DNA from: a virus | IMG/VR virus record: IMGVR_UViG_3300042876_000338 | Location: 1 to 59,156 of that record | Direction: 5' to 3' (one strand) | DNA: 59,156 nt | In this document: positions 23,910-31,939 of the stretch, piece after piece | How positions within the stretch are numbered: position 1 is the stretch's first letter | Layout: each line of letters opens with the position of its first letter | Notes under the pieces: model-generated | The model's database searches: none | Told to the model about the DNA's origin: nothing | The model's input: only the letters and a program-made list of their open reading frames with translations | Program-made: the position numbers and the translations under genes

Positions 23910-24194
23910 CTAGCAGGACCGCAGCATCGACGCGACGCGGCGATAGATGCGAGTGAACTCGGGCTGTGGATAGTCGCGAGCGATCGACGACATGAACGCG
24001 GCCAGCGACCGGCGCGTGTACGACATGCCGCCGATCCTGATCGTCTTGTCGGCACGGAGCAACTCCTGCGCTCCCCGCAGATCGTTGCGCGTGCCCGAAC
24101 TCGGGCCGAAGGTCTTGACTGCCTTCTTGATCGACGCTGAGAGGTAGCGTCGATCTACGGCGCTCACCTTGCACGTCTTTCGCCTCGTCGCCAT
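23910..24194 (-). CDS. Small basic late protein, 94 aa
   Basis: Begins MATRRKTCKVSAVDRR, helical and basic throughout, with two Cys (near residue 8 and at the end, LRSC). ATG at 24194 lies right at the end of the previous gene. Part of a run of small basic genes 23750-25674. Likely a virion or DNA-packing protein by context only. Confidence 0.72.
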   Translation of the reverse strand: MATRRKTCKVSAVDRRYLSASIKKAVKTFGPSSGTRNDLRGAQELLRADKTIRIGGMSYTRRSLAAFMSSIARDYPQPEFTRIYRRVASMLRSC

Positions 24195-24196
24195 GG

Positions 24197-24553
24197 CTAC
24201 CTCACCTTCCTGCGAGATGACGGAAAACAGACGGTCTTGAACTGACGCGTAACCTCGCGCAGCGCCCCGGCGAGCGGCCCATGAACTCGCGTAGCCTCCG
24301 TCGACTTGGGATACGTCCAGCGCACGGCCGCCTTCGTGGACGCGGCGAAGCGTGATCCGGTATAAATCCCGCTCTCCTGCGCCGCGACGAGAAGGTGTCC
24401 CATCGCCCACGCGCAGCGGGACGCGCGGCTGCCCTTCTTCCCCGGCGTGAGCGCAGCCTTCGCCGCCTTCAGCGCCGAGATCGCCGGGCCGCGGTTCCAG
24501 CGAAGATGCTCACGCAGCGCCGTGTCTCCGAAGTTCTTTCGTCGCTTTGCCAT
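24197..24553 (-). CDS. Small basic late protein, 118 aa
   Basis: Starts MAKRRKNFGD; contains RWNRGPAISALKAAKAAL and SRCAWAMGHLLVAA, and ends KTVCFPSSRRKVR. The WN-x4-SAL element also appears in the 25393-25674 protein (GWNNCHSALDSLL), so the two may be related. Unknown function; late-operon position suggests a structural role. Confidence 0.74.
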   Translation of the reverse strand: MAKRRKNFGDTALREHLRWNRGPAISALKAAKAALTPGKKGSRASRCAWAMGHLLVAAQESGIYTGSRFAASTKAAVRWTYPKSTEATRVHGPLAGALREVTRQFKTVCFPSSRRKVR

Positions 24554-24554
24554 G

Positions 24555-25202
24555 TCATTTCTCCTTCTTGTACGCCGCGGGGTTACGGCAGAGGTGGTCG
24601 CGCGCGATCTGCTTCGCCGTCTTCTTCGAGAACTCCGGGTGCTCTCGGTGCTCGATCCGAGCGCCCTTCGCAAGCTGGCGAACGTTGATCTTGCCGCACC
24701 GGATCTTCCCGCGGTAGCCGTCGAGCGCGACGATCGGCTCTCCGTTCTTGATCGCGAGCCGCCGCAGCGGGGGACCGCGCGTGATCCCGGTCGTCTTCGA
24801 GACGGGCGCGGTGCGATAGGGCACCTTATCCCCCTTCATGAAGCACGTCGGCTTGGCCTCCCACCGCTTCGAGTCGAAGACGCAGACCGCTTCCTTCTTC
24901 TTGAAGGAAAGCTGTCGCGCCGCGGCGAGCGCTTCGGATTCCTTCTCGACGATCTCCGTCGTCCATGACGACTTCGCGGACTTCTCCGCGGAGCGGACGA
25001 TGAAGGCGCCGTAGCCGCGCGCACCCCGACTGCCCAGCCGAGCGCCGCCGGAGCCGATCGCGCAGAGTTCCTCGACACGGCCCGACTCGTAGTCCTGCGC
25101 GACGCCGGGCGTCATCCGATCGACGGCGCGCTTCGCCGCGCCACAGTCGCCCTTGCGGGCGAGGTCAGCGGGAATCCCGTTGAAACGAGAATGACGCTTC
25201 AT
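24555..25202 (-). CDS. DUF5661-like late protein, 215 aa
   Basis: ATG at 25202 has CGGAGGAACG upstream; an in-frame start 81 bases earlier would cross the next gene. The C-terminus (IEHREHPEFSKKTAKQIARDHL then a Pro-Ala-Tyr end) fits the DUF5661 pattern seen in many phage proteins (EH...A..IA.DHL.E.P.YY). The middle has FMKGDKVPYRTAP and GYRGKIRCGKINV. Role unknown. Confidence 0.8.
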   Translation of the reverse strand: MKRHSRFNGIPADLARKGDCGAAKRAVDRMTPGVAQDYESGRVEELCAIGSGGARLGSRGARGYGAFIVRSAEKSAKSSWTTEIVEKESEALAAARQLSFKKKEAVCVFDSKRWEAKPTCFMKGDKVPYRTAPVSKTTGITRGPPLRRLAIKNGEPIVALDGYRGKIRCGKINVRQLAKGARIEHREHPEFSKKTAKQIARDHLCRNPAAYKKEK

Positions 25203-25390
25203 CCGTTCCTCCGATCGATCGACACCGCGGTCATTCCGACCTTGCAGCGCGTGCGCTTCGACCACTTCCCCCGCGGGCAGCAAACGAACACGCGTGCTCG
25301 GCCGGAGGCGACGGTGCGAACCGAACCGCGAGCGCAGACGCGCTTCCAGTTCTTCAACCGCTTGCGCCGATAGCCCTTGGGGAGTGGCAT
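25199..25390 (-). CDS. Small Arg/Lys-rich Cys protein, 63 aa
   Basis: ATG at 25390 (MPLPKGYRRKRLKNWK). Four Cys (one near 19, CC near 36, one near 47) within very basic sequence. Overlaps the next gene (ATGA). Probable nucleic-acid or capsid-binding mini protein. Confidence 0.68.
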   Translation of the reverse strand: MPLPKGYRRKRLKNWKRVCARGSVRTVASGRARVFVCCPRGKWSKRTRCKVGMTAVSIDRRNG

Positions 25391-25392
25391 GG

Positions 25393-25674
25393 CTACCTCG
25401 TCAGGACGCACTTCAGCCCGAAGCGGTACTTCATCGACTTGAACATCCGCGCCTGCCACCCGCCACGTCCGGTAGCATGCCCGCGCTCGACGGTGGACTG
25501 CGCGCTCATGCGGTTGAACGTCAGCAGGGAGTCAAGCGCCGAGTGGCAGTTGTTCCAGCCGAGTTGCTTGCGGAACTCTTTGGCCCACCACCTCGCCGCC
25601 TTCCCGGCCTCACGCGCCTGAGCGCGGTGCGCCGCCGGAGGGCTGCCGAACGTCTTTCGCTTCGCACGCGCCAT
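25393..25674 (-). CDS. Small basic late protein, 93 aa
   Basis: Starts MARAKRKTFGSPP; helical, with GWNNCHSALDSLLTFNRMSA and a C-terminus FGLKCVLTR. Shares the WN...SAL element with the 24197-24553 protein. Late-operon context only. Confidence 0.7.
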   Translation of the reverse strand: MARAKRKTFGSPPAAHRAQAREAGKAARWWAKEFRKQLGWNNCHSALDSLLTFNRMSAQSTVERGHATGRGGWQARMFKSMKYRFGLKCVLTR

Positions 25675-25676
25675 GG

Positions 25677-26879
25677 CTACCTCCGGCCCTTCGGCATGAA
25701 GAGGAGGACCGCGCCGATCCCGAGCGCAGCCGCGATGCCGATCACCTTCGGATCCTTGAAGTCGATCGACGGCATCTTGAACCCGCCGCCCGACGACCCC
25801 GCGGGCTTCGGCGGGAGCAGCCGCACGGGCTCCATCGGCTTGACCGCCGCGGCCTTCGTCGGCCGTCCGGACCACGCGATGCCGAGCGAGTCGGCGAAGT
25901 CGGCCCACCGCTCGTCGGCGGGGAGCGCCCACGACTTCTCGAACGCCGCGATGCCCGCGCGCGTCTTCGGCCCCAACTTGCCGTCGAGCGGGCCGGGATC
26001 GAAGCCGAGATCCTTCAGCCGCGACTGCGCTGCGGAGAGCGACCCCGAGCCGACCGTGATCAGATCCGCTTCGAGCACGCCGAATCCGGAGACCGGCGTC
26101 TGCGCCGCCTTCTTGCCGAGGAGGAACCCAGCGGCGAGCCCGACGCCTGCGCCGATCGGCCCGGCGACCGCGAAGCCAACCGCGGCCGGGCCGAGCGTCT
26201 TGACGAGCCCGCCGATCCCGCCGCTCGACTTCACGGGAGATCCCGCGCCGCCGGAGGCCGCCGCGACCTGCTGAAGCTCGTCGACCGTCGTGACCTCGCC
26301 GTCGTCGGTCGAGAACGGTGCATCGGTGGGGATGTAGTTGGACCCCGACGTCCCCGACTCGGACCCCGCGGAGATCGCCATCGTCTCGGCGAGCGTCGGA
26401 TCCGCCGCCGCGGCGCTCGCGGCGCCACCGCTCGCCGCAGCCCCGGCGACGCCGAGCGCCGTGGTCCCGACCTCGAACGCGGTCGCCGCGCTCATCGATC
26501 CCGCCGCGCTGGCGATGAGCGGTGCGGCGTAGATCCCGCCGACGACCGCCGCGCCCGCCGCCGCGCCGACCGCGGAGATGTCACGCGCGTCGCGAACGAA
26601 GCTGCTCTTGTAGGCTCGGTTGACCTGCGTGTTGAGCCGCGCCATCGGCTTCGCCCCGGACTTCGCGAGGACGTGCGTGACCGCCTTGGACTGGAACGCA
26701 GCCGCCGCGACGATCGGGGCGACCGCGATCGTGCCAACGGCCTTCACGAACGCCTTGGGGCTCGACACCGACTTCTTCGCGAAGCCCTTGGCCTTCTTCA
26801 CGCCCTTCTTGAGCTTCGAGCCGATTCCGTCGAAGGCGTCGTTCGCTTCCAGCGCTGCCATCGTGTTCAGGTCGTACAT
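25677..26879 (-). CDS. Large membrane protein with a peptidoglycan-binding domain, 400 aa
   Basis: A basic N-terminus (residues 20-45, Lys-rich) is followed by several Ala/Gly-rich hydrophobic stretches (about 46-62, 103-150 and 225-257). Near 275-315 there is a PG_binding_1-type module (SLSAAQSRLKDLGFDPGPLD...KTRAGIAAFEK). The end is a C-terminal span (VIGIAAALGIGAVLLFMP) and KGRR. It has no enzyme motif, and fits an internal-membrane virion protein that meets the cell wall during DNA entry, alongside the transglycosylase. An own promoter in the 90-base gap upstream is possible but not clear. Confidence 0.82.
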   Translation of the reverse strand: MYDLNTMAALEANDAFDGIGSKLKKGVKKAKGFAKKSVSSPKAFVKAVGTIAVAPIVAAAAFQSKAVTHVLAKSGAKPMARLNTQVNRAYKSSFVRDARDISAVGAAAGAAVVGGIYAAPLIASAAGSMSAATAFEVGTTALGVAGAAASGGAASAAAADPTLAETMAISAGSESGTSGSNYIPTDAPFSTDDGEVTTVDELQQVAAASGGAGSPVKSSGGIGGLVKTLGPAAVGFAVAGPIGAGVGLAAGFLLGKKAAQTPVSGFGVLEADLITVGSGSLSAAQSRLKDLGFDPGPLDGKLGPKTRAGIAAFEKSWALPADERWADFADSLGIAWSGRPTKAAAVKPMEPVRLLPPKPAGSSGGGFKMPSIDFKDPKVIGIAAALGIGAVLLFMPKGRR

Positions 26880-26969
26880 GGTCGTCTCCTGTTACTTTTT
26901 TACCGCAGGATAGAAGCCGGGGATAGGGGCAATGTCCGGGGCAAGCATGAACGCGGCACTCGATCTCCC

Positions 26970-27629
26970 TTACTTCGGACAGACTGCGGGCCACGTCTTG
27001 TCGACACCGACTCCATCGAAGCGCGCTACGCACGGTTTCGGCTGACACGCCGCCGATGGCGTAAACATCCGGGCGGAAAGCGTCGTTCCGATCGGAGCGG
27101 CGGTCACGCCGTCGGCCGCTTTGCACAGGCTGCTTAGCGCGCAAGCACAACGCGCGGAAGTGCCGAAGGTCGCGTCGTCGGCACGTGCGATGGCAACTTC
27201 GCACGTCGCATCCACAGGCGAAGGACGAAGCTCGACCTCGTTCCGAATGACGTCGAAGTTCTGAAGGATCAGTCGAGGGTCGAAGGTAGCAGTGTTTGCC
27301 GGTACAGCTTGGATCTCCAACACCCCGTATTGCTCTGTGGCGTCGAGCCACGACGTCGCTCCCGAGGGAAGCGCCATTCCCAACCGCTGTTGCACGGCGA
27401 CCGACATGACCACGACCCCGGCGCGTACGGTCACACTGCCCGGAGCCGCAGATCCCAGCCCGGCGAACTTCACGCAGACCCGAGTCTTGGCCGCGTTGCG
27501 CGTGATCGTACGCGTTCCCGCTTGTACGGCTAGCGCGGTGGAGTAGAGCGTGTTCACCGCCCCGATTTCCTGATCGGTCGCGGCCGGAATGAACTGCGTC
27601 AGCATCGCGGCAAGAAGGAGCGAGTTCAT
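26970..27629 (-). CDS. Exported Cys-containing protein, 219 aa
   Basis: ATG at 27629 gives a signal peptide (MNSLLLAAMLTQFIPAATDQ); a start at 27653 is possible. The mature part is beta-rich, with VTVRAGVVVMSVAVQQRLG and several Cys near the C-terminus (ARCACALSSLC ... CQPKPC) suited to disulfides. It lies in a row of four genes with Sec-type signals. Possibly a periplasm-assembled spike or a host-surface modifier. Confidence 0.72.
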   Translation of the reverse strand: MNSLLLAAMLTQFIPAATDQEIGAVNTLYSTALAVQAGTRTITRNAAKTRVCVKFAGLGSAAPGSVTVRAGVVVMSVAVQQRLGMALPSGATSWLDATEQYGVLEIQAVPANTATFDPRLILQNFDVIRNEVELRPSPVDATCEVAIARADDATFGTSARCACALSSLCKAADGVTAAPIGTTLSARMFTPSAACQPKPCVARFDGVGVDKTWPAVCPK

Positions 27630-27634
27630 ATGAA

Positions 27635-28966
27635 TTACCACGCCTGATCGCAAGTAGTGTTGAAGAGTCGGACGCTTCTGAATGCCAACGATTGTGAAAG
27701 CGCCCCGACCACATTGCCGAAGTCAGATCCCAGAAAGAGCGGGGACTGTGGAGGAGCGACGCCGACGTAGTTTCCCACAGCGCGGACCATACCACCCGCC
27801 CAGATCGACACCCGCGGAGTTGCAAGGCTAAGATCCAAGCCTAGCCGGTATTCGCGCGACGCACGGTCATATGGATCCCACGTAGCCGGAACAACGCCGT
27901 CAATCCAGCCGAGCGCGGTGGTACCCGTTTGCGTCAGGCGCCACGACGTAGCGTTCGCCGTACCCACCGACCACAATGTCTGCGACGGATATTGAGTCGT
28001 TGGGGCTACCGCGTAGGCAGTAACGGCTTTCACGCAGTTCGTCTTACCGGCAAATCCGGTAGTGATTCCAGCGAAGAGATCGGTGCTACGGCTCACGGCC
28101 GTTGTCGTCGTAACGATCCGGCTCATGCCCGGATAGATCGCACCGACGTAGCTATTAGCGGAGCGAACACAGATCGTCATGTTCGCGCCGTACGCGTGAA
28201 CGTACATGCCGAGTCCGGGAGGATCGGGTAGCGTCGAAGTTGCCGTTGCCGCGACGGCGAGACGAACCGGCGTGGTTCCCACCGTTGCCGTCGCAACCAC
28301 GGTATACGTCCCTCCCGCCCCGCTGGCGGTGCATACGCCGTCGTCCGATCGCCAGCAGTACGGAGTTCCCGTGTAAGTTTCCCCCCCGCTAATGGACGCG
28401 AGCAACTGAATCGTCGCCGTGCCAGTTCCCCCCGTAGGCGCGGCGACATCAATCGTCTGAAGAATACGATCCATGTAGTTGGTCGAAACGTCAGTGAAGA
28501 TTCCCGCTGTGCCGGCGCCTGACGTGATTCGATGAAACCCCGCGGGGCAATTCGCCGCGTTCGCCAAATAGGTTGCTGTGCCGCTTGCAGCCCACCCGGC
28601 GGTCGGCGCATCGCCCGTGATGAACGTTTCACTTTGCTTGGCGAAGTTGGTGTTGGCGAGTTCCACCATGACACCACGTGTATCTTCCACGCGAATCTGG
28701 TTCGCCGCGGCCGTGCTCCACGTCTGCGTGGTCCAGTCGGTGACGTACGTAGCGACGGAGGATCGCGTCACGCTGATCGCTGCTGCGGGGGTACAAAGCG
28801 ACGTGGTACCACTCGCGTAGGCGCCCGCCAGCAAGAACGGGCAGGACAGGATCGGAGACGCCCGAGTGTCCGGGTTAGGGATCAACGTACCGAGATTCCC
28901 CCGGATCAACTTGTCACCCGGCGCGGTGAGCGAAAGAGCGATCAGGCTGGCGACGAGGGCGTTCAT
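27635..28966 (-). CDS. Exported spike/fibre-like protein with LamG-like end, 443 aa
   Basis: ATG at 28966 has CTAGGAGCACGC upstream; an in-frame start 108 bases earlier would cross the upstream gene. The N-terminus looks like a signal peptide (MNALVASLIALSLTAPGD). The protein is Thr/Ala/Gly-rich beta structure, and the last 100 residues (LGLDLSLATPRVSIWAGG ... SLAFRSVRLFN) resemble a concanavalin/LamG-type jelly roll. The codon and composition pattern is more Thr/Ser-rich than its neighbours. Likely receptor-binding or spike protein. Confidence 0.75.
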   Translation of the reverse strand: MNALVASLIALSLTAPGDKLIRGNLGTLIPNPDTRASPILSCPFLLAGAYASGTTSLCTPAAAISVTRSSVATYVTDWTTQTWSTAAANQIRVEDTRGVMVELANTNFAKQSETFITGDAPTAGWAASGTATYLANAANCPAGFHRITSGAGTAGIFTDVSTNYMDRILQTIDVAAPTGGTGTATIQLLASISGGETYTGTPYCWRSDDGVCTASGAGGTYTVVATATVGTTPVRLAVAATATSTLPDPPGLGMYVHAYGANMTICVRSANSYVGAIYPGMSRIVTTTTAVSRSTDLFAGITTGFAGKTNCVKAVTAYAVAPTTQYPSQTLWSVGTANATSWRLTQTGTTALGWIDGVVPATWDPYDRASREYRLGLDLSLATPRVSIWAGGMVRAVGNYVGVAPPQSPLFLGSDFGNVVGALSQSLAFRSVRLFNTTCDQAW

Positions 28967-28974
28967 GCGTGCTC

Positions 28975-29391
28975 CTAGCGAAGCTGAGTGACCATCGTGC
29001 ACGCCGCCGTGACCTGTGCGGCCGTAGCAGCAATGCACTTGATCGTGATCGATGCGCCGGCGTCTAGTGACCACACAGAGTCGGCGGCGATCTTACGTCC
29101 GTGCGCCCCGGTCGCAAGCGGCGCGCCCCCGTCCACCGTGCAGTAGATCGGGTTGGGCCCGAGGTTCTGAAGCTCGATCGCCTTCCGGCTTGCAAGGTTC
29201 GTGATCGTCGTACCCCCCGCGGCGTTGGTGACGCAGACTTCGGCCGTGTCGCCCGCGCGGTTTGCGGAGGCGTTCATGCGCCACTCGGCGACCGCCGTCG
29301 AGCCGTTGCCCTGCGAAACCGTCATCTGCGCGGCGGCGGGAATAGCGGTGAAAACGGCGGCGGTGACGATGAGACACCCGATGATCTTCAT
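28975..29391 (-). CDS. Exported small beta-rich protein, 138 aa
   Basis: A clear signal peptide (MKIIGCLIVTAAVFTAIPAAAQ, cleavage after AAA/Q). The mature part is beta-rich with Cys pairs (EVCVTN, IYCTV, IKCIA, AACTM). SD AAGGAGG upstream. Size and fold suggest a periplasmic or surface protein, perhaps part of the spike made with the 443-aa protein. Confidence 0.75.
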   Translation of the reverse strand: MKIIGCLIVTAAVFTAIPAAAQMTVSQGNGSTAVAEWRMNASANRAGDTAEVCVTNAAGGTTITNLASRKAIELQNLGPNPIYCTVDGGAPLATGAHGRKIAADSVWSLDAGASITIKCIAATAAQVTAACTMVTQLR

Positions 29392-29405
29392 AAAGTCCTC
29401 CTTGG

Positions 29406-29762
29406 TTACCTGATCTCGACGCGGCCCGCGCGAGCGTTACGCCACTCTTCCAGCGATCGCACCCGGCCATCAACTCCGATGAGCGCGCCTTCGTGCTTCG
29501 CCTGTTGCAGCGCGACCGGAGCGATCTGCTCCCGAGCGACCTGCGCTACGGCGTCCCGAGAGGCGGCTACGGCCGCGTCCGTCGCGATCTCCGTAACTTC
29601 CCGACGAAGCTGCTCGTTCCACTTCTCGTCGACCACGCGGGCCGCTTCGGCCCGGGTAACCGCGAGAGCCGTCGAAGCGGCAAGGAGGACGGCGACCACG
29701 AAGAGCGCAAGCGTGTACGTGCCGCGCCACACCTTCGGGATCCATTGAGGGTCGAGGTTCAC
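29406..29762 (-). CDS. N-anchored coiled-coil protein, 118 aa (spanin-like candidate)
   Basis: One N-terminal span (residues 16-35, TLALFVVAVLLAASTALAV) followed by an Ala/Glu/Arg-rich coiled coil. Together with the 77-aa exported protein next to it, this resembles an inner/outer spanin pair for outer-membrane disruption, although the gene order is reversed from the usual one. Alternatively a virion membrane protein. Confidence 0.7.
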   Translation of the reverse strand: MNLDPQWIPKVWRGTYTLALFVVAVLLAASTALAVTRAEAARVVDEKWNEQLRREVTEIATDAAVAASRDAVAQVAREQIAPVALQQAKHEGALIGVDGRVRSLEEWRNARAGRVEIR

Positions 29763-29770
29763 ATGCGCTC

Positions 29771-30004
29771 CTATCGATCCTGCTTCGGGCAGCGATCGAG
29801 ATACGTCTGAAGCCGCCGAACGTCGTCGGCGGTAAGACAGGTCATTCCGCCGTCGCGCGCGGGAACGATCCGCACGGTCTTCTGCGTCGTCGTCACGGAT
29901 GCCGGGAGTGGCGCGCCGGCCTCCTCCAGTGCGGGGGAGACGACCGGAACCGGAACGCAGGCAAAGACGGCACCAAGGAGGGAAGCGATGGTGAATCGAA
30001 GCAT
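29771..30004 (-). CDS. Small exported protein / possible lipoprotein, 77 aa
   Basis: N-terminus MLRFTIASLLGAVFACVPVP is a signal with a weak lipobox (VFAC, Cys 16), then a Pro-rich stretch. The C-terminus has two Cys (MTCLTAD ... DRCPKQ). Small Pro-rich lipoproteins are typical o-spanins; its neighbour could be the partner. Lipidation is uncertain. Confidence 0.66.
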   Translation of the reverse strand: MLRFTIASLLGAVFACVPVPVVSPALEEAGAPLPASVTTTQKTVRIVPARDGGMTCLTADDVRRLQTYLDRCPKQDR

Positions 30005-30021
30005 GATCTTCCTCCTATCGA

Positions 30022-30384
30022 CTATCGAAACAACTTGTAGAGCAGGTTGACGCCGAACTCGGCGACGTGCGCGCAGCGATCACAGAGCGGGATCGAGATC
30101 GGTCCGACACGTGCAGTCACGGTCGAGGCGACTTTCCGATGGCACGTCCCGCACTCGATCATCTTCTTACCGCTTCCCCGAGCACTTGCAGCCCGCCGCG
30201 GAACCGGATGGACGCGGAGAACCAGCGGACGTGCCGACGTGGAACCCGATGGGGCGCCGCGCGGTGCCGTCGAATCCGGCGCCACCTCCTGAAACTCCAC
30301 GTCGATCGGCTCCTGCCCGCTGCTCACGGAGCCGCTTGGCGAAGGCGTCGAAGAAGCCGCTTCCGTTTGAACCGGAGTTGCCAT
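30022..30384 (-). CDS. Protein with C-terminal zinc-binding motif, 120 aa
   Basis: A Pro/Ser-rich, probably disordered N-terminal half, then CGTCHRK near 78 and CDRCAHV near 100, a four-Cys zinc ribbon, and a short hydrophobic end (FGVNLLYKLFR). Late operon, unknown role. Confidence 0.74.
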   Translation of the reverse strand: MATPVQTEAASSTPSPSGSVSSGQEPIDVEFQEVAPDSTAPRGAPSGSTSARPLVLRVHPVPRRAASARGSGKKMIECGTCHRKVASTVTARVGPISIPLCDRCAHVAEFGVNLLYKLFR

Positions 30385-30398
30385 TCACGATGATCTCC

Positions 30399-30572
30399 TC
30401 AGACCTTTCGAGTGAGTGCCGAGAGCGCCGCGCGCACCGCGGCCTTTCTCGTACCCCCAACGGCCCACGCACACCCCGACTTGCGCCGCTTACGCCCCAC
30501 GATGCACGCCTCGGCCGTGATCTTCTCCCCGGCTCGCGTCAGCATCTTCACCGTGATCGTCATGGCGGCCAT
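30399..30572 (-). CDS. Small basic paralogue family member, 57 aa
   Basis: ATG at 30572 (TAATG coupling with the upstream gene; AAGGAG eight bases before). The core is strand TITVKMLTR, then AEAC, then CAWAVGGTRKAAVRAALSAL. The Cys...Cys-G-x3-KA-x3-AL pattern matches the proteins at 30572-30916, 31628-31930 and 38137-38457. Confidence 0.7.
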   Translation of the reverse strand: MAAMTITVKMLTRAGEKITAEACIVGRKRRKSGCAWAVGGTRKAAVRAALSALTRKV

Positions 30573-30916
30573 TACCGAAGCTCCTTCTTCTTGCCGAGAG
30601 CGATCAGGGCCTTCTTCGTCGCGGCGGTGGGGGTCTTGCCGAACACGCTGTCGGCGCACCCGCGCTGGCGGTGGGCGCCGAGCGAGTCGAGCCGGGTGCG
30701 ATCACCAGACTTCTCGTGGTGCGCGAGGCACGCCCACGCCCAATATCCCCCGCCGTAGCTGTTGCTCGTCGGGGAGTTCCCGCGCTGAACGTAGACCTTG
30801 ACGCCGAGCTTTCGCACCTTCGCCGAGCCCCCCGGCCCCATCGCGCTGCGCCGGTTGGCCCGCGCGATCTTCGAGGAACGCTTCCTGATCGAGATGTAGC
30901 CGAAACGCTTTGCCAT
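30572..30916 (-). CDS. Small basic paralogue family member, 114 aa
   Basis: Starts MAKRFGYISIRKRSSK; the core is LGVKVYVQRG, GYWAWACLAHHEKSG, a Cys about 22 residues later, then GKTPTAATKKALIALGKKK. It shares this layout with three other late genes (see 30399, 31628, 38137). Candidate repeated virion component binding DNA or capsid. Confidence 0.76.
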   Translation of the reverse strand: MAKRFGYISIRKRSSKIARANRRSAMGPGGSAKVRKLGVKVYVQRGNSPTSNSYGGGYWAWACLAHHEKSGDRTRLDSLGAHRQRGCADSVFGKTPTAATKKALIALGKKKELR

Positions 30917-30925
30917 GTGATCCTC

Positions 30926-31102
30926 CTACTTCTTTTCCTGTCGAGTTGCGCGATGGACTGCGTACATCTTGGGCATGAGCCACACGAGCGCCGCCAGTCC
31001 GATGATCCACGGGCTGATGGAGACGCCCACGGTAGGCTTGTCGTCGTCCGTCTCCGCAGCGCCAAACGCCGCCAACGTCATTCGATCTTCGCGCGTGATC
31101 AT
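30926..31102 (-). CDS. Single-span membrane protein, 58 aa
   Basis: ATG at 31102 with AGGAG upstream. Acidic N-terminus (ETDDDKP), one span near residues 28-45 (ISPWIIGLAALVWLMPKMY) and a basic tail RATRQEKK. Tail-anchor layout like other late proteins. Confidence 0.7.
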   Translation of the reverse strand: MITREDRMTLAAFGAAETDDDKPTVGVSISPWIIGLAALVWLMPKMYAVHRATRQEKK

Positions 31103-31112
31103 CTTCGTTCTC

Positions 31113-31619
31113 CTACTTCTTGAACTTGCTCAGTGCCACGACCGCCGCGATTCCGAGCCCCGCGATGGCGACTATCTTCAGGGTGCCCGTCAGGTCGGGC
31201 CACGGCGACTGCGGCGGCTTCTCACCCGCGTCCACGCCGGGACCGGCCATCCGCGTCCCCGCCTGCTTCGCCTTCGCCTCCCACGTGGGAAGCTGCCGGT
31301 TCGCGATGTCGACAAGCTGGTTGTAGTTTGAACCAGACATGCGCGACGTGTACGACCCCGACATGCGCTTGTAGTAGTCGAGCCAGTTCGTCACGAACGT
31401 ATGCCACTCGTTGCGAAACGAACCCGTCTTCGTGCCTTCGCTCGCCTGAATCTGCGCGTCGAGCCGCGTGATGTCCGCGTTCGTCTGGTTCAGCGCGGAC
31501 GTGAACGCTTCCGGCGTGACGAAGGACGCGTCGGGCACGTAGCCGAAGTTGCCGAACGTGCGGTGGCGCACGCGCAGTTCGTCCGTGTCGAAGGCGAGTC
31601 TCTCGGCGTAGTTCTGCAT
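31113..31619 (-). CDS. C-terminally anchored helical protein, 168 aa
   Basis: A helical domain of about 110 residues (EAFTSALNQTNADITRLDAQ, NEWHTFVTNWLDYYKRM) is followed by a Pro/Gly linker and a C-terminal span near 147-163 (LKIVAIAGLGIAAVVAL) ending SKFKK. Located next to the capsid candidates. Likely virion membrane protein. Confidence 0.78.
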   Translation of the reverse strand: MQNYAERLAFDTDELRVRHRTFGNFGYVPDASFVTPEAFTSALNQTNADITRLDAQIQASEGTKTGSFRNEWHTFVTNWLDYYKRMSGSYTSRMSGSNYNQLVDIANRQLPTWEAKAKQAGTRMAGPGVDAGEKPPQSPWPDLTGTLKIVAIAGLGIAAVVALSKFKK

Positions 31620-31627
31620 GGCGGCTC

Positions 31628-31930
31628 CTACTTACGTACCGGAATACGTGCGAGCGCCGCTCCGAGGTTCGTCAGCGCTTTCCCCGCGGCCTTCGTAGGC
31701 GTAGCCCCCGTGGTGAACTGGCCGCAGTGCTCTGCCTTCCACGAGGGCGCACCGTGCACCTTGGTGCGTGAAGACGTACAGGCGAGGGCCGTGTAGATTC
31801 CCTGTGACGTGCGTCCCAGCTTGACGGTTACGCCAAGCGTGCGATTTGCCGTGCCCCGTACCGACGCGCGGCTCACTTTGTACGTGTCACGTGCCACTTC
31901 TCCGAATCCACGCCGCTTCTTTCGTGCCAT
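31628..31930 (-). CDS. Small basic paralogue family member, 100 aa
   Basis: Starts MARKKRRGFGEVAR; the core is LGVTVKLGRTSQGIYTALAC, a second Cys (EHCGQF), then GATPTKAAGKALTNLGAAL. Same architecture as 30572-30916. It lies directly 3' of the capsid candidate at 31940. Confidence 0.76.
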   Translation of the reverse strand: MARKKRRGFGEVARDTYKVSRASVRGTANRTLGVTVKLGRTSQGIYTALACTSSRTKVHGAPSWKAEHCGQFTTGATPTKAAGKALTNLGAALARIPVRK

Positions 31931-31939
31931 GATCGTCTC

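Noticed and set aside
25677-26879. Tape-measure protein
   Set aside because: At 400 aa with a peptidoglycan-binding module and tail anchor, and with no other tail genes, it does not fit a tail tape measure.
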